This document shows positions 18,956 to 29,924 of a stretch of 39,428 bases of DNA, piece by piece. Each line of letters starts with the position of its first letter. Position 1 is the first letter of the stretch. The notes beneath the pieces were generated by a model, which had not been told where the DNA came from, did not search any database, and saw only the letters and a list, made by a program, of their open reading frames with translations. A program made the position numbers and the translations under genes. This DNA is from Chromatiales bacterium (GTDB lineage Bacteria; Pseudomonadota; Gammaproteobacteria; Chromatiales; Chromatiaceae). The stretch covers positions 1-39,428 of the forward strand of contig JAKRWE010000008.1 in NCBI GenBank assembly GCA_024712425.1, in the 5' to 3' direction.

Positions 18956-19399
18956 TCAATTCTCACGCAGGGCCTTGGCAAGGTGCTGTAATGCATGGGA
19001 AAGTGCTCGATCGGAGATGTCGCGGCCGGCCTGCGCGACAGTGGCCGCGGCGCGATTGGAATGACGTGGAAGCTGTTTGCGGGTTGGCGTGGCGCGGGCC
19101 TTGGTGGCTACCGCCACGTTGACGCGAATATTGGCAACACCGGGATGGTGTTTCCTGATCCGGCCAAGCAGCCGGGGCGCCTGGAAACGCAGCTTTGACC
19201 CCCACACGGGGGAGTCGACAGACAGGGTCAGTCTGCCGCCCTCGAGAATGGCACCGGTGCAGTGGGGGGCCAGTGTCCGGGGAAGCTCCCGGCGGACGGT
19301 GGTCAGCAGTTCCTGTTGCTGGCGGACCGAGGCATACAGTGAGGCAAGCGTGCCCTGGTGCCGGAGTATTTTTCCGATGTGGCGCGGTTTGGATGCCAT
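18956..19399 (-). CDS. dciA: DciA-type replicative helicase loader (DUF721)
   Basis: DciA is the ancestral loader of DnaB in bacteria without DnaC/DnaI. The protein has 147 residues, and the N-terminal two-thirds fit the DUF721 domain (IGKILRHQGTLASLYA..., LTLSVDSPVWGSKLRFQ, VANIRVNV). The tail is basic and low in conservation. In Pseudomonas the equivalent gene sits between lpxC and secA in the same orientation, which supports the call. The start is set by the ATG at 19399 with AAGGT about 8 bases upstream. Confidence 0.8.
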   Translation of the reverse strand: MASKPRHIGKILRHQGTLASLYASVRQQQELLTTVRRELPRTLAPHCTGAILEGGRLTLSVDSPVWGSKLRFQAPRLLGRIRKHHPGVANIRVNVAVATKARATPTRKQLPRHSNRAAATVAQAGRDISDRALSHALQHLAKALREN

Positions 19400-19465
19400 G
19401 TCGGGGTACCTTGAATGGGTTGGATGGTTCGAGGACGTGGTAAATTATTAACGAGGTCGACAAGC

Positions 19466-19483
19466 AAGCCGGGTTCGGCTTTT
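19466..19483 (+). promoter_or_regulatory. Short hairpin just upstream of the M23 peptidase start
   Basis: AAGCCG (19466-19471) and CGGCTT (19476-19481) form a 6-bp stem with a GGTT loop followed by TT, ending 11 bases before the ATG at 19494. The rest of the dciA/M23 divergent spacer (19400-19493) is AT-rich around 19440-19452 but gives no convincing promoter. The hairpin could be a weak terminator or affect translation; its function is unknown. Confidence 0.25.
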
Positions 19484-19493
19484 GGTCTGGACA

Positions 19494-20417
19494 ATGAACA
19501 TTATCCTGCTTTCCGGTTTTTGCAAGAAAAAGGGCAGCATCGACATCTGTATGCCAGGGGCCATCGCCTGGCTGGTGTCGGGTGTCGCGCTGTTTTCCGC
19601 TCTCATGGTATGGGCTGGGTACGAGCTGGGAACCTACCAGGCCGAGCACGGACAGGTCGGTACGGTTACCGCTGAACTGGAAAACATCGTCGAGCGCGAG
19701 CGCCGGGAGATCGCCAGCACCAAGGCGGAACAGCGCGCTCATCTGGATGCCCTGGCCCTGCGCGTGGCCCGCCTGCAGGCCCACCTGATGCGCCTGGGCG
19801 CCTTGGGTGAACGCCTGGTCGGCGTGGGCAAGCTGGACAGCAAGGAATTCGACTTTTCCTCCGACCCGGCACAGGGTGGCCTGGAAGAGGGGAGGGTCAG
19901 CTCGGCGAGTGCCGACGAGATCGTCACGGACCTGCAGAAGATCGAGCATTTGCTGGCGGATCGCGAGGCCAAGCTCAGCATGCTTGAGACGCAGCTGGCC
20001 AACCGCAAGCTGATCCAGGAGACATCGCCCTCCGGTCGTCCCGTGGACAAGGGTTGGATCTCCTCGTGGTACGGCAAGCGCACCGACCCCATGACCGGCA
20101 AGAAGGCCGTGCACCACGGTATCGATTTTGCCGGGGCCGAGGGCGAGCCGGTGCATGCCGTGGCGGGTGGCGTGGTCGTCAAGTCCGGCAAGGGTCACGG
20201 TTATGGCAACCGGGTGGAGATCAAGCACCCGGACGGCTATACCACGGTGTATGCACACAACGAGAAGAACCTGGTCAAGGTCGGCGACGTGGTCACCAAG
20301 GGCGAGGTGATCGCTCTGCTCGGCAGTACCGGGCGTTCGACCGGGCCGCACGTGCATTTCGAGGTGCACAAGAACGGGCGCGTCGTCAATCCCAGGAAGT
20401 TCATCCGCGCTCCCTGA
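19494..20417 (+). CDS. Membrane-anchored M23 metallopeptidase
   Basis: Probable zinc endopeptidase acting on peptidoglycan, or an EnvC/NlpD-like regulator, in the periplasm. The protein has 307 residues: a membrane anchor near residues 25-45, a coiled-coil region (about 60-180), then the LytM/M23 domain. Zinc ligands are intact: H207-x3-D211 (HHGID) and H286-x-H288 (HVHFEV), so it should be active. I chose the ATG at 19494 because the product starts MNIILLSG, typical of this family near secA; an in-frame start 12 bases earlier is less likely. It lies between dciA and secA, the usual gammaproteobacterial location. Confidence 0.9.
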   Translation: MNIILLSGFCKKKGSIDICMPGAIAWLVSGVALFSALMVWAGYELGTYQAEHGQVGTVTAELENIVERERREIASTKAEQRAHLDALALRVARLQAHLMRLGALGERLVGVGKLDSKEFDFSSDPAQGGLEEGRVSSASADEIVTDLQKIEHLLADREAKLSMLETQLANRKLIQETSPSGRPVDKGWISSWYGKRTDPMTGKKAVHHGIDFAGAEGEPVHAVAGGVVVKSGKGHGYGNRVEIKHPDGYTTVYAHNEKNLVKVGDVVTKGEVIALLGSTGRSTGPHVHFEVHKNGRVVNPRKFIRAP

Positions 20418-20528
20418 ACTTCCCCTGTCTGATCTCCATCCGGGCTAGCCTTCAATCCGGCAGGCTCGCCTGTCTGTTGGTGCGGTATGATTCGCGCTTT
20501 CACTGACGCCAGTCCATAGGCTGAATCC
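20418..20528 (+). other. Intergenic region before secA
   Basis: 111 bases without a gene. CAGGC-TC-GCCTG at 20461-20472 is a small GC-rich palindrome without a U-tract. TATGAT at 20486-20491 resembles a -10 box but has no acceptable -35 at 16-18 bases. No SecM-like ORF was seen. I can support nothing more. Confidence 0.4.
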
Positions 20529-23332
<2,804 letters not shown>

Positions 23333-23333
<1 letters not shown>

Positions 23334-24553
23334 TGAGCGACATGACGGGCGTGGCGCTGCAGGGCGGTGCGGCCCTGCCGGTCCCGGGCATCCGCCTGGC
23401 AAGCGCGGCTGCCGGCATCCGCTACAGCGAGCGCGACGATGTCTGCCTCATCGAGCTGCCGGCGGGTGCCACGGTGGCGGCGGTGTTCACCCGCAACCTG
23501 TTCTGTGCCGCGCCGGTGGTGGTGGCGCGCGAGCACCTGGCCAAGGATCCGGTCCGTTACCTGTTGATCAATTCCGGCAACGCCAATGCCGGCACCGGCG
23601 ATGAGGGGCTGCGCGCTGCGCGCGAGACCTGTCGCGCGGTGGCGGCCATGGCCGGTTGTCCGATGAGCCAGGTGCTCCCTTTCTCCACCGGGGTGATCGG
23701 CGAGGACCTGCCCATCGTGCCCTTCCAGCGGGTCATGCCCGGCCTGTTGAACGGTCTCGATGAAGACGCCTGGGAGGCCGCGGCACGGGCGATCATGACC
23801 ACCGATACCCGGCCCAAGCGATGCAGTTGCACCGTGCAACTGTCTGCCGGGCAGGTGAGCCTGACCGGGATGGCCAAGGGCTCCGGCATGATCCGTCCCG
23901 ACATGGCGACCATGCTGGCCTACGTGGCGACCGACGCCCGGGTGCCTGCATCCCTGCTGCAGGAGATGCTGGAACAGGCCGTGGCCCCCTCGTTCAACAG
24001 CATCACGGTGGATGGCGATACGTCGACCAACGATGCCTGTGTGCTGATGGCCAGCGGCGCCTCCGGTATCGACGTCGAGGCGGGAGGTACGGACGCACAG
24101 CGCCTGCAGGCGGGGATCGAGGCGGTTTGCATGTACTTGGCACGTGAGATCGTGCGCGACGGCGAGGGCGCGACCAAGCTGGTGGATGTGTGCGTGCGCG
24201 GCGCCCGTTCGGTGGAGGATGCACGTGCGGTGGCCTACACCATCGCCCATTCCCCGCTGGTCAAAACGGCGCTGTATGCGAGCGATCCGAACTGGGGGCG
24301 TATCCTCGCCGCGGTTGGCCGGGCCGGCGTTGGAATGGATCTGCAACGGATCCGCATCCATCTCGATGATGTCTGCATCGTCAGCAATGGCGGGCGGGAC
24401 CCGGGCTACCGGGAGGAAGACGGTCAGCGGGTCATGGACCAGGATGCCTTCGGGATCCACGTCGATCTCGGTGAAGGTGGTGCCGAGGCCTGCGTGGTGA
24501 CCTGCGACCTTTCCTACGACTACGTGAAGATCAACGCCGAGTACCGTTCCTGA
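23333..24553 (+). CDS. argJ: Bifunctional ornithine acetyltransferase/N-acetylglutamate synthase ArgJ
   Basis: Arginine biosynthesis: moves the acetyl group from acetylornithine to glutamate. The protein has 406 residues. The self-cleavage site is visible in DMATMLAYVATDA, with Thr193 becoming the nucleophile of the beta chain; the earlier KGSGMI and later STNDACVLMASG motifs are conserved. Its ATG overlaps the last base of the secA stop (TGATG). Whether it is mono- or bifunctional cannot be decided by eye. Confidence 0.96.
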
Positions 24554-24555
24554 GC

Positions 24556-25506
24556 ATGAGCGGGGTTATCCATGTCGCGGCCGGTGCCCTGGTCGATGGG
24601 CATGGCCGGGTGTTGATCGCGCAGCGGCACGCACAGGCGCACCAGGGCGGGCTGTGGGAGTTTCCCGGCGGCAAGCTGGAGCCGGGCGAGGACGGCGAGA
24701 CCGCGCTGCGGCGCGAGTTGCGCGAGGAACTTGGGGTGAAGATCCGTACCCAACGTCCCCTCATCCGCATCGAGCATGCCTATCCGGACCGCAGGGTGGT
24801 GCTGCATGTCTTTCTGGTCAATGCCTGGGAGGGGGAGCCCCGGGGTCGGGAAGGGCAGCCGCTGGCCTGGGTGATGCCGGCTGAGCTCGGCGCCTACCCC
24901 ATGCCGGCGGCCGACGTTCCCGTTGTTACAGCCCTGGGCCTGCCTGAGCGTTACCTGATCACGCCGCCGCGAATCGAGGATGCCAGTCGTTTCCTGCAGC
25001 ATCTGGACGGCCTGCTGGACCAGGGCCTCCGGCTGATTCAGTATCGCGTGTTCGATACGGGCGATGCCGACCCGGTCACATTGCTGCAGGCGGTCGAGCG
25101 CCGCTGCCGCTCCGCCGGGGCCACGGTTATGCAGAATGTCGCCTGTGGCCTGGCCGCTCGGGTGGCGACCGGCGGACTCCATCTGAACACGCGCCAACTT
25201 CTCTCGGGCAACGCCCGGCCAGTGGGGTTCGAGCGGGTTTCGGCCTCCTGTCACTCGCAACAGGACCTGAGACAGGCCGAGGCGCTCGGACTCGATTTCG
25301 CCATGCTTTCACCGGTACTGCCCACGCGCAGCCACCCGGATGCCGATCCCCTGGGATGGGATCGCTTTTCCCGAATCGTCGGGAATGCCCGTATCCCGGT
25401 GTATGCTTTGGGGGGAATGCACAATGGACTGCTGGCGCAGGCCTGGCGGTCCGGGGCGCAGGGTATCGCGGGTATCAGGGGGTTCTGGGGCGATGAAACG
25501 CTTTAA
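24556..25506 (+). CDS. Nudix hydrolase fused to a ThiE-like domain
   Basis: The N-terminal domain (about 1-130) is a MutT-type Nudix hydrolase; the Nudix box G-x5-E-x7-REL-x-EE-x-G-V is complete at residues 39-61 and it is probably a nucleotide-pool sanitiser (8-oxo-dGTP). The C-terminal half (about 145-316) resembles a TIM-barrel thiamine-phosphate synthase: QYRV, MLSPVLPTRSHP and VYALGGM. Thiamine synthase activity is doubtful, because this fusion is commonly seen next to secA/argJ without thiamine genes. The protein has 316 residues and starts 2 bases after argJ. Confidence 0.88.
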   Translation: MSGVIHVAAGALVDGHGRVLIAQRHAQAHQGGLWEFPGGKLEPGEDGETALRRELREELGVKIRTQRPLIRIEHAYPDRRVVLHVFLVNAWEGEPRGREGQPLAWVMPAELGAYPMPAADVPVVTALGLPERYLITPPRIEDASRFLQHLDGLLDQGLRLIQYRVFDTGDADPVTLLQAVERRCRSAGATVMQNVACGLAARVATGGLHLNTRQLLSGNARPVGFERVSASCHSQQDLRQAEALGLDFAMLSPVLPTRSHPDADPLGWDRFSRIVGNARIPVYALGGMHNGLLAQAWRSGAQGIAGIRGFWGDETL

Positions 25507-25917
25507 TCGTTATCTCATGTTTTACCTGATCCTGGGGATCGGGCTGGCGATCGCCTGGTCCCAGGTCGGGCGCCGGGTGCAGCTGGCGCCCAATGTGGGC
25601 TTGCGTATCATGAGTATCGATGACCGCTGCAAACCCCTGGAGGCGCCCTGTGCCGCCTACGCCAAGCAGTTTGCACTGGTGCTGGGGCCTGGCAAGGGCA
25701 AGGGGGGCTTGTACTAAAGGGTGAGCGCCTGCCCGCGGAAGCGAAGCTGGATGTCATGCAACTGGATGTGCATTCGCTCGAATTGCCGGAGCCGCTGGTA
25801 CAGGTCATTCCGAATGGGCGCTGGCGGGTGGAGCCTGCGCACAGGCCCGGCCGGCTCAGGGTCAATCTCACCTCGGGTGACAAACAATGGGTGGCGGAGT
25901 ATCCGCTGCTTCAGTAA
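25493..25917 (+). pseudogene. Small membrane protein of unknown function, one-base frameshift
   Basis: I do not recognise a family. As read, the ORF beginning MKRFNRYLMFYLILG at 25493 stops at 25717 (74 residues) after the run of six G at 25702-25707. Adding one G gives a continuous 141-residue reading to the TAA at 25915-25917, passing through VQVIPNGRWRVEP and [12 protein letters not shown]. The protein has one N-terminal membrane segment (about 8-25) and a small extracytoplasmic domain with two cysteines. It overlaps the end of the Nudix gene by 14 bases, so it probably belongs to the same operon, and its end overlaps convergent yacG by 50 bases. Confidence 0.65.
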
Positions 25918-26095
25918 CCCCCGTCACGGTCGGGGCCTGTTCCTCAGCGGGGATGCGCCGTTCCTCGCCAAACCATTCGCCCAGGTCGATCAGGCGGCAG
26001 CGCTCGCTGCAGAAGGGGCGCCAGCGGGATTCGGGCGTCCACTCGACCGTGTTTCCGCAGGTGGGGCAGTCGACTTTGGCCGGCGATGTATTCAT
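25868..26095 (-). CDS. yacG: DNA gyrase inhibitor YacG
   Basis: Small zinc protein known in E. coli to bind GyrB and block DNA binding. The protein has 75 residues with the four zinc cysteines C10-x2-C13 (CPTC) and C29-x3-C33 (CSERC), followed by the family motif RLIDLGEWF. The start overlaps the zapD stop by 4 bases, as in many gammaproteobacterial coaE-zapD-yacG operons. Confidence 0.93.
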   Translation of the reverse strand: MNTSPAKVDCPTCGNTVEWTPESRWRPFCSERCRLIDLGEWFGEERRIPAEEQAPTVTGVTEAADTPPPIVCHPR

Positions 26096-26862
26096 ATGAT
26101 GCTCACGTTCAGGTCGAAGCCGAGATCGCGCTCGGTCTGCAGTGGGTGCTCCAGGTCGTCGTTTTCCATGAAGCGGATACTGAAGCGGTGTTTGCCCCCG
26201 CTGATCTCGGCATACAGCCGCGCCTCCCGAGGCAGCCGGACCTGGATCATCTGAATCGACGCCCCGGAGGGCAGGCTCTGCTGGTAGAAGCCCGCCCGCG
26301 CCTGTTGCTGGCTGAAGGTAGTGCTGTTACGGATCAGGGCCAGCAGCAGTTCGACGGCCTCATGCACCGCTGCCACCTCGTTGCGCCAGTCGTCGAACTG
26401 CAGCAGCCACTCCGCGTGTGGCTGATTGAGCCAGTAGTGCAGTTGCGGGAGGTCGAAGTCGAAGCCGCCGCCGGGGATGGCGCTGCGCTGCAGCACGGCG
26501 TTCAGAAATTCACTGTTGCGCAGGGCGATGCCCAGCTGTCCGTGCACGCCCTGCAGGGCCTGTTGCGCCTGGCGCAGGTTCTGCAGGATGGTCTGCAGGC
26601 GATGGTGGTCGACGTCCGGCGGGTTCGCCATGCGGGAGAGGGACAGGTGGTAGCGGTCCATCTCCTTCAGTAACTCGGATTTTATGTCCGCCCGCACCAG
26701 GATGATCGCGATGTCCAGCAAGGCGCGCAGCGCGGCACGCGCGTGCCAGGGATGGTCATGCGGTACATGGTAGTCATACTGCTCGAACAGGTGTTCCAGC
26801 CGCAGCATGGTGCGGCATTTCTCGTTCAAGGGCTGTTCGAAGGTGATGCGGGAATCGGACAC
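26092..26862 (-). CDS. zapD: Z-ring-associated protein ZapD
   Basis: Cytoplasmic protein that binds the FtsZ C-terminal peptide and bundles filaments. The protein has 256 residues, close to E. coli ZapD (247). Recognisable stretches: [19 protein letters not shown] at the N-terminus, the helical core, and the C-terminal beta domain with IQVRLP and [12 protein letters not shown]. It probably forms an operon with yacG. Upstream lies the 326-base spacer with repeats, so it may have its own promoter there. Confidence 0.94.
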   Translation of the reverse strand: MSDSRITFEQPLNEKCRTMLRLEHLFEQYDYHVPHDHPWHARAALRALLDIAIILVRADIKSELLKEMDRYHLSLSRMANPPDVDHHRLQTILQNLRQAQQALQGVHGQLGIALRNSEFLNAVLQRSAIPGGGFDFDLPQLHYWLNQPHAEWLLQFDDWRNEVAAVHEAVELLLALIRNSTTFSQQQARAGFYQQSLPSGASIQMIQVRLPREARLYAEISGGKHRFSIRFMENDDLEHPLQTERDLGFDLNVSII

Positions 26863-27045
26863 GCGGCGGGTCTTTTCAGCAGGGAATTCTGATATTGTCC
26901 GCCGGCCCCGGTTGAAGGTAAAGCGCTATACGGTACCCATGCCGCAAAGGTTTTGGCTCTGTTCCGGCTAATCCCCATGAGACCTTGGCCACACACCTGA
27001 TGTTCCGGTTGAGTGTTTTCCGTGCCAATCATTTATGTGTCAGGT

Positions 27046-27145
27046 CAACCACGAAGACCACAAAGAACACGAAGAGGATCGATTAAAGTATCGGCAAGAC
27101 GAGCTGGCAACGCACTTTGTGTCCTTCGTGTTCTTTGTGGTTGAG
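27046..27145. repeat. Palindromic CCACAAAGAACACGAAG-type repeat
   Basis: An 18-base sequence ACCACAAAGAACACGAAG at 27057-27074 recurs as its exact reverse complement at 27124-27141, and similarity extends outward to CAACCAC/GTGGTTG. Between the arms are about 49 bases. Tandem CCACGAAG/ACACGAAG units of this kind occur as dispersed repeats in many environmental proteobacteria; function is unknown. The RNA could form a long stem in either direction, between coaE and zapD. Confidence 0.75.
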
Positions 27146-27152
27146 TGTGTAG

Positions 27153-27170
27153 GTCGGGCTTTAGCCCGAC
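27153..27170. repeat. REP-like hairpin GTCGGGCTTTAGCCCGAC
   Basis: Perfect 8-bp stem GTCGGGCT/AGCCCGAC around TT, 19 bases beyond the coaE stop. Hairpins of the form GGTCGGGCTT-x-AGCCCGACC are common dispersed elements in gammaproteobacterial intergenic regions. It may act as a transcription end signal after coaE, although a U-tract is absent. Confidence 0.6.
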
Positions 27171-27188
27171 AAGTCGGTGCGGTTGCGG

Positions 27189-27788
27189 TCAGCCCGCCGC
27201 AGCGACGGCCAGGTATTTGTCATGCAGCTCCCGAACGGCCCGGGCCAGCGCCTCCCGCTCGCCGGTGTTCAGGATGATGTCGTCCGCCAGGGCCAGGCGT
27301 TCGCGGCGGCTGGCCTGGGCCGCGAGTGCGGCCTCGGCTTCGGCTTTCGAACAGTGGTCCCGCCGCACGAGGCGTTCGATCTGCAGCGCCTCGGGTACAT
27401 CCACCAGCAGCACCCGGTCCTGTCTCCATTGCCTGCCGCTTTCAGCCAGCAGCGGGATGACCAGGATGACATAGGGTGCGTGCAGGCGGTCGAGCTGGGC
27501 GTCCAGCTCGTCCTGTATGGCTGGATGCATGATCGCCTCGAGTGCCCGGCGTTCGGCCGTCTGGTCGAAGATACGCCGGCGCAACTGCCTGCGGTCGAGC
27601 TGGCCATCCGCCTGCAGAACAGAGGAACCGAAGTGCTGCACAATCCGGGCGAGGGCCGGTTGCCCGGGTCGTACCAGTTCGCGGGCGATCACGTCGGTGT
27701 CGATGACCGGTGTCCCGAGTTCCTGGAACAGGTCGCTGACAGTGGTCTTGCCGCTCGCGATCCCGCCGGTCAGGGCAACCTTGAGCAT
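27189..27788 (-). CDS. coaE: Dephospho-CoA kinase CoaE
   Basis: Last step of coenzyme A synthesis. The protein has 199 residues. The P-loop GGIASGKT lies at residues 8-15, TPVIDTDVIARELV is the conserved acceptor region, and the lid region has RRIF. I placed the start at the ATG at 27788 (MLKVALTGG); reading further upstream would add 22 residues overlapping pilD that do not fit the family. It follows pilD after 4 bases, the usual pilBCD-coaE arrangement. Confidence 0.95.
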   Translation of the reverse strand: MLKVALTGGIASGKTTVSDLFQELGTPVIDTDVIARELVRPGQPALARIVQHFGSSVLQADGQLDRRQLRRRIFDQTAERRALEAIMHPAIQDELDAQLDRLHAPYVILVIPLLAESGRQWRQDRVLLVDVPEALQIERLVRRDHCSKAEAEAALAAQASRRERLALADDIILNTGEREALARAVRELHDKYLAVAAAG

Positions 27789-27792
27789 GTTC

Positions 27793-28671
27793 TCAGGAAA
27801 GGCCGGCGATCTGCAGGCAGGCCTGGTTGATCCGCTCTCCCCAGAACAGCGCAATCAGCCCGCCGAGTGCCAGGTAGGGGCCAAAGGGGATGGGAATCTG
27901 CCGATCCCGTCCGCGCAGCACGATCATGCCGATACCGATGACGGCGCCGGACAGGGAGGCGAGCAGGATGATCTGCGGCAGCAACTGCCATCCCATCCAG
28001 GCGCCGAACAGGGCGAACAGCTTGAAGTCGCCGTAGCCCATGCCCTCCTTGCCGGTGAGTGCGCGAAACAGCTGGAATACCAGCCACAGGCTGAGATAGC
28101 CCGCGACTGCCCCGATGACGGCATCGGACAGGGCGACCGGCTGTCCGTCGAGGTTGGCCAGCAGGCCCAGCCACAGCAGGGGCAGGGTCAGCAGGTCCGG
28201 CAGCAGCTGTTCGTCGATATCGATCACGGTCATGCTGATCAGACCCCATACCAGCAGGCACAGGGCCAGGGTGTGCCAGCTGATCCCGAATCGCCACACC
28301 ACCGCCAGGGTGAGCAGGCCGGTGAGTAGTTCCACCAGGGGGTAACGGATGCCGATGGCCGAACCGCATCCGCTGCAACGTCCACGCAGCAGCAGCCAGC
28401 TGATGACCGGGACATTCTCCCAGGCACGGATGGCGTGGCCGCAGTTGGGACAGTTCGAGCCGGGGGTGACCAGGTAATCGAGTCCGAACCAGCGCACCGG
28501 CGCGGGCTCGACGTCCTTGCCGGCGGCCTCTGCACAGGCGGCCTCGAACTCCGCGTGTAATTTCCTGGGCAGGCGCAGGATCAGCACATTGAGAAAGCTG
28601 CCGATGACCAGGCCAAAGATGCCGGCAAAGGCGAGTTGCCAGCCAAGCGGTATAACCTCCAGTGCGGTCAT
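27793..28671 (-). CDS. pilD: Type IV prepilin peptidase/N-methyltransferase PilD
   Basis: Inner-membrane aspartic protease that cleaves and N-methylates prepilins. The protein has 292 residues. The cytoplasmic zinc-binding cysteine pairs are C74-x2-C77 and C99-x2-C102, and the two catalytic aspartates lie in VIDIDEQLLPD (D151/D153) and GYGD (D214). About eight hydrophobic segments are present. It sits between pilC and coaE. Confidence 0.95.
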   Translation of the reverse strand: MTALEVIPLGWQLAFAGIFGLVIGSFLNVLILRLPRKLHAEFEAACAEAAGKDVEPAPVRWFGLDYLVTPGSNCPNCGHAIRAWENVPVISWLLLRGRCSGCGSAIGIRYPLVELLTGLLTLAVVWRFGISWHTLALCLLVWGLISMTVIDIDEQLLPDLLTLPLLWLGLLANLDGQPVALSDAVIGAVAGYLSLWLVFQLFRALTGKEGMGYGDFKLFALFGAWMGWQLLPQIILLASLSGAVIGIGMIVLRGRDRQIPIPFGPYLALGGLIALFWGERINQACLQIAGLS

Positions 28672-28677
28672 CGATAC

Positions 28678-29916
28678 TCAGCGACCGGAGACGACCGAGC
28701 CCAACTGGAAAATGGGCAGGTAGAGTGCGACCACCAGGCCGCCGATCAGGGTGCCCAGTATCACCATGATCAGGGGCTCGAGCAGGCTGCTCAGCGCGTC
28801 GACCGCGTTGTCCACCTCTTCCTCGTAGAAGTCGGCTACCTTGGACAGCATGTCGTCCAGTGCCCCCGATTCCTCACCGATGGCGACCATCTGGATCACC
28901 ATGTGCGGGAACAGTCCCTGCTGGCGCATGGTCAGTTGCAGCGACTGGCCGGTGGCCACATCGTCACGCATCGCCAGCATGGCCTTCTCATAGACCGCGC
29001 TGCCGGTGGCGCCGGCCACCGACTGCAGCGCCTCCACCAGCGGCACGCCGGCAGCGAACATGGTGGCGGTGGTGCGGCAGAAACGCGCCAGTGCCGCCTT
29101 GTGCATGATGTTGCCGATGACCGGCACCTTGAGCAGCAGGGTATCCATGGTCTCGCGGAACTTGGGCGAGCGCTTCCATACGTTGACCGCAACGAACAGG
29201 GTGATCGCCACACCAAGCAATATGGCCCACCACCATTCCGCGACGAAATCGGACATGGCGACCACCACCTGGGTGAAGGCGGGCAGATCGGAACCAAAGC
29301 TGCTGAACAGGGCCTTGAACTGGGGTACCACGAAGATCATGATGATCGCGGTGATCAGGATCGCGACGATGATGACTGCGGCAGGATAAAAGAGGGCTTT
29401 CTTGATCTTGCCCTTGAGGGACTCGGTCTTTTCCTTGTAGGTGGCGATCTTGTCCAGCAGGGTCTCGAGTACGCCGGCCTGTTCGCCAGCCTGCACCAGG
29501 TTGCAGAAAAGGTCATCGAAGTAGATGGGGTATTTCTGCAAGGCGGTGGTCAGGGTGGAGCCGCCTTCCACGTCGCTCTTGATCGCCAGGATCATGTCCT
29601 GCATGGCCGGATTGCTATGGCCTCGTCCCACGATCTCGAAGGCCTGTACCATGGGTACCCCGGCGGCCATCATGGTCGCCAGCTGGCGCGAGAAGATCGC
29701 GATGTCCTTGGAGATGATCTTCTTCTTGCGGTTGGAGAACAGCGACGTGGCCTTCTTGCGCACCTTGATCGGGTTGATGTCCTGGCGCCGCAGTTCCGCC
29801 TTGGCCATGGCGGCATTAGCGGTACGCGTCTCCCCCTTGACCCGGTTGCCCTTGCGGTCGGTCCCTTCCCAGACGAAGATGTGGGCCTTTTCAGCGGGTT
29901 TCTGTGCTTTCGCCAT
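28678..29916 (-). CDS. pilC: Type IV pilus inner-membrane platform protein PilC
   Basis: Polytopic assembly platform working with PilB. The protein has 412 residues with two T2SSF domains, each having the family motifs (FSRQLATMMAAGVPMVQA and FCRTTATMFAAGVPLVEAL), and membrane segments at about 170-195, 220-240 and 380-405. It lies 8 bases after pilB and 6 bases before pilD. Confidence 0.96.
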   Translation of the reverse strand: MAKAQKPAEKAHIFVWEGTDRKGNRVKGETRTANAAMAKAELRRQDINPIKVRKKATSLFSNRKKKIISKDIAIFSRQLATMMAAGVPMVQAFEIVGRGHSNPAMQDMILAIKSDVEGGSTLTTALQKYPIYFDDLFCNLVQAGEQAGVLETLLDKIATYKEKTESLKGKIKKALFYPAAVIIVAILITAIIMIFVVPQFKALFSSFGSDLPAFTQVVVAMSDFVAEWWWAILLGVAITLFVAVNVWKRSPKFRETMDTLLLKVPVIGNIMHKAALARFCRTTATMFAAGVPLVEALQSVAGATGSAVYEKAMLAMRDDVATGQSLQLTMRQQGLFPHMVIQMVAIGEESGALDDMLSKVADFYEEEVDNAVDALSSLLEPLIMVILGTLIGGLVVALYLPIFQLGSVVSGR

Positions 29917-29924
29917 GATCTGAT

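Larger units (their letters stand above)
26863..27188. other. Intergenic region between coaE and zapD holding repeats
   Basis: No gene is seen in these 326 bases. They hold an imperfect palindrome built of ACCACAAAGAACACGAAG units (see separate entry) and a REP-like hairpin. About 26863-27040 shows no convincing promoter, although zapD on the minus strand must be transcribed from here or from further upstream. Confidence 0.6.

Noticed and set aside
20461..20528. SecM-like leader or secA promoter
   Set aside because: No ORF with an arrest motif, and the TATGAT box lacks a -35 at a workable distance.
27046..27145. CRISPR array
   Set aside because: Only two repeat arms, in inverse orientation, with no regular spacers.
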